From: Alkalicoccobacillus porphyridii | Lineage (GTDB): Bacteria > Bacillota > Bacilli > Bacillales > Bacillaceae_D | Direction of reading: 5' to 3' | Assembly: GCF_007293315.1 (NCBI RefSeq) | Contig: NZ_VLXZ01000001.1 | Span: 620,001-684,000 of the forward strand | DNA: 64,000 nucleotides | The notes under the pieces: model-generated | What the model saw: only the letters and a program-made list of their open reading frames with translations | Told to the model about the DNA's origin: nothing | Databases searched by the model: none | Shown: one piece after another, positions 26,391 through 34,007 of the stretch | Numbering within the stretch: the first letter of the stretch is position 1 | Layout of the letters: every line of letters begins with the position of its first letter | Program-made: the position numbers and the translations under genes

Positions 26391-26475
26391 AAAGATAATT
26401 GGTTGGCGATCCAACTTATTCCTAGATTCCCCAGAAGTATGTACGGAGGGGGTTACGAGTCTTTTTTATAATGAA

Positions 26476-26493
26476 AACGGCTAGCTAGCCGTT
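26476..26493. repeat. Palindrome GGCTAGC-type, copy 1
   Basis: AACGGCTAGCTAGCCGTT within a longer ~30-bp direct repeat (TAATGAAAACGGCTAGC...GTTTCCTTATT) that recurs at 26673-26707. On the minus strand it ends in four T, so it may act as a terminator. Confidence 0.55.
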
Positions 26494-26529
26494 TCCTTAT
26501 TACGTATTCGAGCATATCGATGCTGTTTA

Positions 26530-26638
26530 CGCGCAGCACCTCATCCTTATCGCGCATGTCATCTCGCTTTCCGCGCACATCCCCTTTCGTTCCGCTCATT
26601 CCCGAATTTATCGCGCATTGACCGCTTATTATCGTGCA
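26530..26638. repeat. Degenerate 21-bp-period tandem repeat (copy C)
   Basis: Six cores (cgcgca, cgcgca, cgcgca, cgctca, cgcgca, cgtgca) start at 26530, 26551, 26572, 26593, 26612 and 26633: steps 21, 21, 21, 19, 21. The filler is pyrimidine-rich and not conserved. The array is bracketed by the two GGCTAGC palindrome copies. No gene is seen in 26401-26786. Confidence 0.65.
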
Positions 26639-26680
26639 TTCGTCCCCCCTGCTTCTGCTACAGCTTTTAATCATAATGAA

Positions 26681-26700
26681 AAACGGCTAGCCAGCCGTTT
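26681..26700. repeat. Palindrome GGCTAGC-type, copy 2
   Basis: AAACGGCTAGCCAGCCGTTT, 8-bp arms, followed by five T on the minus strand. Direct repeat of the element at 26476. A third, decayed copy is at 33447-33466. Confidence 0.55.
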
Positions 26701-26728
26701 CCTTATTTCCCCACCCCCTAAAACAAAC

Positions 26729-26756
26729 AAAAAAGAGGCCTCAGCCTCTTTTTTTT
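26729..26756 (-). terminator. Terminator after the Rrf2-family gene
   Basis: AGAGGC/GCCTCT stem with T-runs on both strands (bidirectional), about 30 bp after the gene. Confidence 0.8.
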
Positions 26757-26786
26757 CTATCTATGTTCTATTTAAAAAGCGTGTGC

Positions 26787-27215
26787 TCATAAGCAAGTTT
26801 TTTGTGGGATGCTTAGGTTGCTTTCGACCAGATCCTCAAGCGTGTATTGATTCATTTTTTCTATAAAGGCGGATAAGGCTTCATCTACGTACATCGTTAA
26901 AAAACAAGGATGGTTAAATTGAGCGTTTACTTTATTTTTCACGAGTGATGTTAATTCTAGATTCTCGAGCTTTCGAATGAGGTCTCCGAGTTGGACTTTT
27001 TGTGGGTTGACGTCGAGATGATAGCCACCATTTCTCCCTCGGACGGAATTAATGTAACCTAATTCGTTCAGTTTCCAGAAGATTTTTTTTAAATGATTCA
27101 TCGGGAGGCCATAGAAGTTCGCAACTTCTTCGACAGTGACCAGGCTTTCTTTGGATTGGGCATTAATATACATAAGTGTTCTCAATGCATACTCTGTGTA
27201 ATTCGTGATTTTCAC
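26787..27215 (-). CDS. Rrf2-family transcriptional regulator lacking the Cys cluster
   Basis: 142 residues from a GTG at 27215 with GGGGGG at 6 bases. The winged HTH runs from VKITNYTEYALRTLMYI to LNELGYINSVRGRNGGYHLDV, as in NsrR/CymR-type proteins, ending in YTLEDLVESNL. NsrR normally carries three clustered Cys for an iron-sulfur cluster; here only one Cys is present in that region (HPCFLTMY), with another at the extreme C-terminus. Sensing must be cluster-free or different. Monocistronic; the target is unknown. Confidence 0.82.
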   Translation of the reverse strand: MKITNYTEYALRTLMYINAQSKESLVTVEEVANFYGLPMNHLKKIFWKLNELGYINSVRGRNGGYHLDVNPQKVQLGDLIRKLENLELTSLVKNKVNAQFNHPCFLTMYVDEALSAFIEKMNQYTLEDLVESNLSIPQKTCL

Positions 27216-27333
27216 TCTTATCCCCCCATTGTTATGTGATGCAAATAGGTTAAGCAATACAATTAAAGGGTGAAGCTATTCGTGGTGCGATAGATAAATG
27301 TGAAAAAAAGCTAATGGCATCTCGTTTCGTGAA

Positions 27334-27975
27334 TTAAACTGGGTACGCATAGATGACAAACCGCTCAGGGGCTTGATTGATATAATGAAATGGATAGCAG
27401 GTCGTCACAACTAATACTTCCTCACCCATGTCTCTAATGACGGTTCGATCTTCAGCATCTACAATTTCAGTTTCTTTGATTTCATAATGAAAGGAGCCGT
27501 AGGGCATGTGGACTAAAAAGGTATCACCAAGCTCCAATGAGCCAAAATCACGGAAAACGGTGTCGCGATGACCCGAGAGAACAATTTGCTCTCCCCCTCC
27601 TGGCAAGGATGTCTGTCTGACATGCCCCACACCTTTATCTAAGTCCTCAGGTTGTGTTCCATCAACAATGGGAAGGCTGCGATCTAAGGCCTCAATATCT
27701 AATATGGCAAAGGCTTGTTGTTCAGGGATGTCAAAGGATTCGTAGGCTTCATAGGAGTGATCAGTCTGCGTGTCCGGTGCGGAAAGAGTCACGGGCTCTT
27801 CATTTTGCGCCTCCATCGGCTCCGTCTCTCCTACTAGTTGCTGGTCCCCTTCAACTAATAGCCACGCTTCATCTAAAGCGTTCTGCTGCATCGCCCCCTG
27901 CTTAAACTGAGTGTAGCCAAACCACACTAACAAACAGATGCCCACAACAATCAAGATATTCCCTACCCGCTTCAT
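27334..27975 (-). CDS. Sortase, class D-like
   Basis: 213 residues. N-terminal membrane anchor (ILIVVGICLLVWFGYTQF), linker, then the sortase barrel (PIVDGTQPEDLDKGVGHV). Catalytic His in LSGHRDTVF, Cys in VVTTCYPF, and Arg in PERFVIYAYPV. It should attach proteins bearing an LPxT-type signal to the cell wall. The start overlaps the stop of the preceding gene (ATGA) and the LPNTA surface protein is encoded upstream in the same direction, so that protein is its likely substrate. Confidence 0.92.
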   Translation of the reverse strand: MKRVGNILIVVGICLLVWFGYTQFKQGAMQQNALDEAWLLVEGDQQLVGETEPMEAQNEEPVTLSAPDTQTDHSYEAYESFDIPEQQAFAILDIEALDRSLPIVDGTQPEDLDKGVGHVRQTSLPGGGEQIVLSGHRDTVFRDFGSLELGDTFLVHMPYGSFHYEIKETEIVDAEDRTVIRDMGEEVLVVTTCYPFHYINQAPERFVIYAYPV

Positions 27976-29666
27976 GAATGTTTACCCACTAAAAACGTAT
28001 AGTAAGCGCAATATCCCGACAAGTAGTGCTCAGTGTCATCTATACGCGAGCGGAACGAATGATGACGAATGAAAAAGCTATTAAGGATACGCTCTGGATT
28101 TTTAAAATACATCGCCATCTCAGGATAAAAGTAGCCATTCCTTTGATACTCTGCTCGTTTGTGAACAGTCTGTTCTAACCTGCTTTGAATATCGTCACGT
28201 AGTAAATTACCATAACCCGTGTTCTTCATTCTTTCTGTCATGTTCCAACCGGCCAGGGTCAGCTCTAGAAACGTAGGGTACGTGGTTTGGCGCTGGTAAA
28301 TAAACGGAAGCTTGTCACTTACGTTTTTAAGTCCAAATAGGAAGTAGTCGTGTTTTGGACGATACTTTGTCAGCTCATTGGTACAATAGCTAAGCCAGTG
28401 ATCGTGGTGTCTCCAATGTTTTTTTGCAATAAAATATGAAAATGCTCGTTCAACCGTTTCAATCCATTTCTGTTGTTTATCTAACGCGTACAGACGCATT
28501 AAAGCAAAAGCGGCCTCGCCATCGTAATAAATGATACGGAAGGCTTCCTTCACTTCTAAGGAAGATGCATATAGCACGTGATCAAAACGCCCTGTGTCAT
28601 GTTGCATATGCAAAATACCATCAGCCAGCTTTTGTGCAAATGGAAGGTAGCTTGAATCGTCAAAGACCTCTTGATATTTAGTTAGAGCCAGAATCGCCGC
28701 GGCATTGGCCCCAAGCTTAATCTCTTCATTAGCTGTCGATTGGCCATCGATCATATAAGCGAGCTCGGTTCCATTCACTTCATACACCCGACTACCTTCA
28801 TTCTTTAAAAAGGCTATGCCTCGTTTAATCGATTGTTTTAGCTGCTCATTTGGAAAGAGCTCATAAGCTTCTGACATAGAGTACAAGGTGCTCGCGTGAC
28901 GAAGGATATTATAAAATTGGATCTCTTTATCGAAGCATGAGAAGTATCCATAGGTAAACCTTCCATCTTGTTGAACTTGGTTAGCTAAAAAAGTGGAGCT
29001 GCTGACAATGAGGTCTTTTACATGTTTGTCATCAAGTTGAACATCTCTCCTTCCATTATCAAGGTCTGTAGACTTAAGTGAATAGAGTCTACCCTTTTCA
29101 AAAAAGAACGAGCGTGTGGTAAAGAGGCGAATGTGTCGAGCCTCATGTAAAAAAGATGTGGAGGTAATAGTGGGTCTATGTTGCTTAATGTAATGCTGCA
29201 AGTTCCTTTCTTGAATAAAACCACGTTTCGACTTCTCATCGAGCTGAATCACGGCATTGCCATTTAACTCTTGCTCTAAAAACGCACATTGATAGTGCTT
29301 ATCGAAAGAAATTCCTTTGCGAAAGTAATTCTTCTTTGTTTCAGAAATCATATGGATAAATTGGTCGATGCTGAGAATTTCCTCATTTTCTACAACATCT
29401 ATTTTAAACCACTCATATGCTCTTTTGTATTGGCTAATTTTTTGAAGGGCTTCTTTCTTAACCGTTTTCCAAGCCTTCTTCATACTTGAGTGATTGACTT
29501 GAAAAACATCCGCTCGCTTATGACGGCAGCCCATTGAAAGAAATAACACCACATGAGTGGACATTTGTAGGGGTTGGAAGGATGGTTCCTTCTGTAAGGC
29601 ATCGTAAAAATGATTTAATTCTTGTTCTATTTTTGACTCTGAACGCACCAATTGAGTGAATCCCAT
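27972..29666 (-). CDS. Uncharacterised all-helical protein encoded between surface protein and sortase
   Basis: 564 residues, no signal peptide or membrane segment. The N-terminal ~190 residues are alpha/beta in pattern. The remainder has repeated helix pairs with aromatic and GEAAFALMRLYAL-like motifs (residues ~200-560: HASTLYSMSEAYELFPNEQL, GANAAAILALTKYQ, YYDGEAAFALMRLYAL). This is reminiscent of six-hairpin (alpha/alpha toroid) glycosidase or lyase-like proteins. Strictly coupled to the sortase gene by a 4-bp overlap. A role in processing or modifying the surface protein or cell wall is a guess. Confidence 0.65.
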   Translation of the reverse strand: MGFTQLVRSESKIEQELNHFYDALQKEPSFQPLQMSTHVVLFLSMGCRHKRADVFQVNHSSMKKAWKTVKKEALQKISQYKRAYEWFKIDVVENEEILSIDQFIHMISETKKNYFRKGISFDKHYQCAFLEQELNGNAVIQLDEKSKRGFIQERNLQHYIKQHRPTITSTSFLHEARHIRLFTTRSFFFEKGRLYSLKSTDLDNGRRDVQLDDKHVKDLIVSSSTFLANQVQQDGRFTYGYFSCFDKEIQFYNILRHASTLYSMSEAYELFPNEQLKQSIKRGIAFLKNEGSRVYEVNGTELAYMIDGQSTANEEIKLGANAAAILALTKYQEVFDDSSYLPFAQKLADGILHMQHDTGRFDHVLYASSLEVKEAFRIIYYDGEAAFALMRLYALDKQQKWIETVERAFSYFIAKKHWRHHDHWLSYCTNELTKYRPKHDYFLFGLKNVSDKLPFIYQRQTTYPTFLELTLAGWNMTERMKNTGYGNLLRDDIQSRLEQTVHKRAEYQRNGYFYPEMAMYFKNPERILNSFFIRHHSFRSRIDDTEHYLSGYCAYYTFLVGKHS

Positions 29667-29703
29667 TCTCTTACTCCCTTCTTATGATTATTATTTTAAA
29701 AGG

Positions 29704-29730
29704 AAGGAGGGGAGAGAAGACCCCCTCCTC
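29704..29730 (-). terminator. Hairpin between surface-protein gene and downstream genes
   Basis: GGAGGGGG...CCCCTCC stem followed by TTCCTTTT on the minus strand, between the surface-protein stop and the next gene. It may act as a partial terminator that lowers expression of the helical protein and sortase relative to the surface protein. Confidence 0.6.
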
Positions 29731-29737
29731 GTCTAAA

Positions 29738-32581
29738 TTATGATTTTCTTCTACCGAACAATTTTGCTACAAATCCGCTGAGCAATGCCATAAGACCAGC
29801 TGCTCCATACGCCCATACATGGGTAGCCGTGTTAGGAAGCTTATCTCCTTTATGATCATCGCGATCCCCATTATAATCCCCATCGGAATCACCATCGCTA
29901 TCAGCGTCAGCATCCGCATCCGCATCGGCATCCGCATCAGCATCCGCATCAGCGTCAGCATCCGCATCAGCGTCACTATCATCTACCGGTAACACTTGAA
30001 CAAAAGAGGACTCACTAGTTTCTCCATCCTCAGTCACCTGATAAAATTCAATAATGGTACCAGCCGCTAGCGTATCTTCAAGTTCAATCGTGAAGACGCC
30101 ATTATTATCAACAACAATTTCACCCAACGTTCTAATGTCCTCTACTAACGCAGAGCCAATGACTTCACCGTTAACCAGCGCATATACGGTCGATCCAACT
30201 AAACCTGCACCCGTTAATATCAGATCATCTTCATAGACAATGATGCCAACAGGAGCATCCGGTACAATTGTATCCCCTGGTTGGTCTCCATCAGCATCTG
30301 AATCAGCGTCGGCATCGGCGTCAGCATCAGCATCGGCATCAGCGTCAGCGTCGGCATCAGCATCCGCGTCGGCATCAGCATCCGCGTCGGCATCAGCATC
30401 AGCATCAGCGTCGGCATCAGCATCCGCATCCGCATCCGCGTCAGCATCCGCATCGGCATCAGCATCGGCGTCGGCATCAGCATCAGCGTCAGCATCCGCA
30501 TCAGCGTCAGCATCAGCGTCAGCATCCGCATCCGCGTCGGCATCCGCATCAGCGTCACTTTCATCTACTGGCAGCACTTGAGCGAAAGAGGACTCACTTG
30601 TTTCACCTTCCTCAGTCACTTGGTAAAACTCAATGATCGTTCCAGCAGGAAGTGGTTCATCCAAATCAATGGTGAATACACCATTATTGTCGATAATGAT
30701 CTCTTGGAATAGTCGAATACTCTCAACCTCACTAGAGCCAATAACCTCACCATCCACAGCTGCAAAAACAGTGGATCCAACTAAACCTTCACCTGCTAAA
30801 GTCGTCTCATCCTCATAAATAATCGTACTCTCAGGAGCATCTGGAAGAATTACCTCTCCAGGTTCATCCCCATCTCCGTCTGAATCAGCATCCGCATCCG
30901 CGTCGGCGTCGGCATCAGCATCGGCGTCAGCATCCGCATCAGCGTCGGCATCCGCATCCGCGTCAGCATCAGCGTCAGCATCCGCATCGGCGTCAGCGTC
31001 AGCGTCAGCGTCCGCATCTGCGTCAGCATCGGCGTCAGCATCCGCATCCGCGTCAGCATCCGCATCCGCGTCGGCATCCGCATCCGCATCTGCGTCAGCA
31101 TCTGCATCCGCATCCGCATCTGCGTCGGCATCCGCATCAGCGTCGGCATCCGCATCTGCGTCAGCATCCGCATCGGCGTCAGCATCCGCGTCGGCATCCG
31201 CATCAGCGTCGGCATCCGCATCCGCGTCAGCATCGGCGTCGGCATCCGCATCGGCATCCGCATCAGCGTCGGCATCCGCATCAGCGTCGGCATCCGCATC
31301 CGCATCTGCGTCAGCATCTGCATCCGCATCGGCGTCAGCATCCGCATCCGCATCTGCGTCGGCATCCGCATCCGCGTCGGCATCCGCATCAGCGTCAGCA
31401 TCCGCATCGGCGTCAGCATCCGCGTCGGCATCCGCATCCGCGTCGGCATCCGCATCCGCGTCAGCATCGGCGTCGGCGTCGGCATCCGCATCGGCATCCG
31501 CATCCGCGTCGGCATCCGCATCAGCGTCGGCATCCGCATCGGCGTCAGCATCTCCGTCACTTTCATCATCAAAAATCAGTGTTTCTTGTGAGCCACCTTC
31601 ACGAATGGAGCTAAGTATATCTGGATTAATGAGCGGTTCATTTATAGCTGCCGCACTAACCGTGGCGCTTGGAACAAGTGGGTCGCTAATTTCAGCTTGT
31701 AAATTAAACTCTGAATTTCCAAGCAGATTGCCATCAAGTGCTTCAGTTAATACATTACTGCTGCCATCCGCAATTTCATTTAACAAATCGTATAAAGGAT
31801 TAGCTGCTGTTTGAAGCGCTTGGATCGCTGTACGTATACCAGGAATGAAGCCGTTATATTCTAATTCGTTAATGGCATCTCTTAACGGATCAAATAAGCC
31901 TGTAAATGCGTCTCTCACATATTCCCCAAGACCTTCAGTAAAATCAACAGTAATCGTTGTACCGTCCTCAGAAACAATACCATCTACTGTTACTTCATAG
32001 GAGCCAAGGTCCTGAGCATTTCGTACAGTATCAAAAGCTGTATTTAATGGATCTAAGTCAATTTCATTATTAATACCAGGAACATTACTTAAAGCATTAA
32101 TGGCATCACCAACAACATTTACAATTGGTGACACACCAGGGACATCACCAGGGGTAATGGCAGTAAGCTGAGCTGAAACTGTGACGGTAGGCTGACCAAT
32201 AACAGACCCCTGTAATTCTTCAGGTAATGTAAAAACCACTACCTTATCATCAAGAAGACCAAGTTCTGCTATCCCACTTCCTTGTAGCGATAGGTCAATG
32301 TCGTAGTTTCCTGCTTCATTTTTTTCTTGCGTTTGTCCATTATTTGAAACCAAGCTAGCATTTTGCAGAATCGTAATATTGGCAATGTTTTGCACACTAA
32401 CTTCCGATGCTAATGCCACGTTAGGATTGGTTAAAGGATTCATACCACTGATTGCTGGAAGCCCCAGTTGTGCCGAGGTGAAAACAAGTGTGGATGCTGT
32501 TACAATGGCTGCTGTTCGTTTCGTTGCTAGACGACGTCTTGCATTCATCTTCTTCTTGTAATCAAACTTTCTGTTTTTCAA
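29738..32581 (-). CDS. LPNTA-anchored surface protein with Asp-Ala repeats
   Basis: 947 residues from a TTG at 32581 with GGGAGG at 7 bases. Signal peptide (RRLATKRTAAIVTASTLVFTSAQ), then a ~300-residue N-terminal domain. Three Asp-Ala dipeptide blocks follow (about 31554-30884, 30558-30303 and 29976-29900). Two ~95-residue Ig-like repeats with near-identical endings separate them (DNNGVFTIDLDEPLPAGTIIEFY / DNNGVFTIELEDTLAAGTIIEFY). The C-terminal sorting signal is LPNTA, a hydrophobic stretch and GRRKS. Analogous in design to staphylococcal Ser-Asp repeat adhesins. The sortase encoded two genes downstream probably anchors it. Confidence 0.88.
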   Translation of the reverse strand: MKNRKFDYKKKMNARRRLATKRTAAIVTASTLVFTSAQLGLPAISGMNPLTNPNVALASEVSVQNIANITILQNASLVSNNGQTQEKNEAGNYDIDLSLQGSGIAELGLLDDKVVVFTLPEELQGSVIGQPTVTVSAQLTAITPGDVPGVSPIVNVVGDAINALSNVPGINNEIDLDPLNTAFDTVRNAQDLGSYEVTVDGIVSEDGTTITVDFTEGLGEYVRDAFTGLFDPLRDAINELEYNGFIPGIRTAIQALQTAANPLYDLLNEIADGSSNVLTEALDGNLLGNSEFNLQAEISDPLVPSATVSAAAINEPLINPDILSSIREGGSQETLIFDDESDGDADADADADADADADADADADADADADADADADADADADADADADADADADADADADADADADADADADADADADADADADADADADADADADADADADADADADADADADADADADADADADADADADADADADADADADADADADADADADADADADADADADADADADADADADADADADADADADADADADADADADADADADADADADADADADADADSDGDGDEPGEVILPDAPESTIIYEDETTLAGEGLVGSTVFAAVDGEVIGSSEVESIRLFQEIIIDNNGVFTIDLDEPLPAGTIIEFYQVTEEGETSESSFAQVLPVDESDADADADADADADADADADADADADADADADADADADADADADADADADADADADADADADADADADADADADADADADADADADSDADGDQPGDTIVPDAPVGIIVYEDDLILTGAGLVGSTVYALVNGEVIGSALVEDIRTLGEIVVDNNGVFTIELEDTLAAGTIIEFYQVTEDGETSESSFVQVLPVDDSDADADADADADADADADADADADADSDGDSDGDYNGDRDDHKGDKLPNTATHVWAYGAAGLMALLSGFVAKLFGRRKS
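29900..31554 (-). repeat. Hexanucleotide GAYGCN tandem repeats (three blocks)
   Basis: Blocks at ~29900-29976, 30303-30558 and 30884-31554 encode uninterrupted Asp-Ala. Synonymous third positions vary irregularly (GAT/GAC, GCG/GCT/GCC/GCA). The dipeptide is strictly kept while the DNA is imperfect, pointing to selection on the protein and reducing slippage. Confidence 0.9.
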
Positions 32582-32620
32582 TTGAATTCCTCCCTTTATC
32601 TCCTGTGTTAGTTGGTTCAA

Positions 32621-33281
32621 GGCTCCTCCCCTGACTCTACTTCCCCTTTCTTTTTTATTGATTTCTAGGTGTTAGGTCATGAGGTTTGTCCAAAAACAGC
32701 ATATCAAGTCGAATAATTGCAAAAAATATGTATATTAGATGCACCTTTTTGACAGAAACTATTTTTCTCTCGACTCACATTACTGCATTTGTTTAGATAA
32801 ATTCATTGTAAGTATGAATGGAAAAGGCTTTATGTAAGATCATCTCTTATTAAAATCATACTAATTCAATCAATTTTGAACCGTTTATCAGAAACGTTGG
32901 GAAAATTAAGATAACTATACTGAGGAAAGAATTAGGTCGAAGGAAATAGATTTTTTTATTTTTGTAAAATCTAACTAAATGACTGACAAACCCTAATCAT
33001 TGCTTGAGTTGCTCATCCAAAGTAGTGCGCTCGTAGTGGTTCATCACGCAAAGAATATCTCCAATGTTTCGATATATTCTATAGAGTGCTCTCACAAAAC
33101 AGGTAAATAATACCTGTTACACCCCCGCTATATTTAACTATATAAACAAAGCCAAAAGGGGATATGCTTTATCTTTTTTTATCGATTACTTTTCCATAAT
33201 GGGAAATGCTACTATTTCAAAACTATCATTTACCTAGAAAATCCAAATCATATTATTCACCATGCTATTAAAGGGGGATTT
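32621..33281. other. Intergenic region upstream of the surface-protein gene
   Basis: AT-rich, with no convincing gene. It should contain the minus-strand promoter of the surface protein and any plus-strand promoter of the short ORF at 33282; I cannot fix either with confidence. Confidence 0.4.
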
Positions 33282-33365
33282 ATGTATAAGGATGATGAAC
33301 AACTAATAGTGTCAGCTAGACGAATTCGGGCAGACCAGGTCGTAGAACCAGTTAAACAAATCTAA
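33282..33365 (+). CDS. Possible 27-residue small protein
   Basis: ATG preceded by AAAGGGGG at 4-5 bases. The product begins MYKDDEQLIVSARRIRADQV and ends in VKQI. Highly charged, no Cys, no membrane segment, not recognised. About 80 bp downstream lies the decayed GGCTAGCC palindrome with TTTTT (33447-33470), which could be its terminator. It could equally be chance. Confidence 0.3.
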   Translation: MYKDDEQLIVSARRIRADQVVEPVKQI

Positions 33366-33446
33366 TAATCAAGGGGGCGTGAGGGCACTCGCCGATTTAA
33401 TACATACACTTAATTAATTCAGAAATGCGCCAAAACCTTAATAATG

Positions 33447-33466
33447 AAACGGCTAGCCAGCAGTTT
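33447..33466. repeat. Palindrome GGCTAGC-type, decayed copy 3
   Basis: AAACGGCTAGCCAGCAGTTT, preceded by ataatg and followed by TTTTTCATTT. Close to the elements at 26476 and 26681 but with the 3' arm damaged. Confidence 0.45.
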
Positions 33467-33627
33467 TTCATTTATAAGCTCCGCCAAATAATGCACTAAA
33501 GCTACTCTCCTCTCCACACACTCATTTTCCAATGACTACGCACAACAAAAAGAACGCACATAGACTATGTCCGCCCGCTTTTTATCGTTATCAATCTGCC
33601 TGTCCATTCATTATAAAGAACACTCTA

Positions 33628-33996
33628 TCAAAAATGTGAGCGTCTACCTAATAATTCTACTGCAGCCATGTCTAATTCCTTATGTATATCATATTTCTGT
33701 TTGGACTGCTTGTTCAGATAATGTTCAAATGAATGAATATGATTCATAGCTTGAGCTGAGGTAAGAATCTCATTACCTTGCCCATGTGTATATAGAAGAT
33801 GTAATGCCTTTTCGGCCTCATCAATAAATTTCCCCTCTTGTTCAGAGAGGGTTTTGATTGCATAATGTATGGCTTCGTTGCCTGTATCCATTTGATCTCG
33901 CACGGCGGTCATTGTTGATTGCAGTCTCTCACGAAAGTCCTCACTATCAAATTGGAATGTATAGCTACCTACCCATGGATTAAAAAAGTCCAACAT
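33628..33996 (-). CDS. Small helical partner protein of lipase cassette 1
   Basis: 122 residues: MLDFFNPWVGSYTF opening, then helices (LQSTMTAVRDQMDTGNEAIHYAIKTL, EAEKALHLLYTHGQ, HSFEHYLNKQSKQKYDIHKEL). No signal peptide. 123-residue paralogue at 51721 and a decayed one at 11198. It follows the lipase gene by 11 bp. The size and helical character suit an export or targeting partner of a T7SS effector (Lap-like), though the gene lies after, not before, the effector. Confidence 0.6.
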   Translation of the reverse strand: MLDFFNPWVGSYTFQFDSEDFRERLQSTMTAVRDQMDTGNEAIHYAIKTLSEQEGKFIDEAEKALHLLYTHGQGNEILTSAQAMNHIHSFEHYLNKQSKQKYDIHKELDMAAVELLGRRSHF

Positions 33997-34007
33997 GGCT
34001 TTACTCC

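Noticed and set aside
26530-26638. CRISPR array
   Set aside because: The repeat core is only ~6 bp with a 21-bp period; no long conserved repeats, unique spacers of normal size, or cas genes.
30240-31572. Long ORFs antisense to or out of frame with the Asp-Ala repeats (Ser-Ala-rich or Met-Arg-rich products)
   Set aside because: They are forced open by the hexanucleotide repeat and lack ribosome sites; the Asp-Ala frame has signal peptide, Ig-like repeats and sorting signal.
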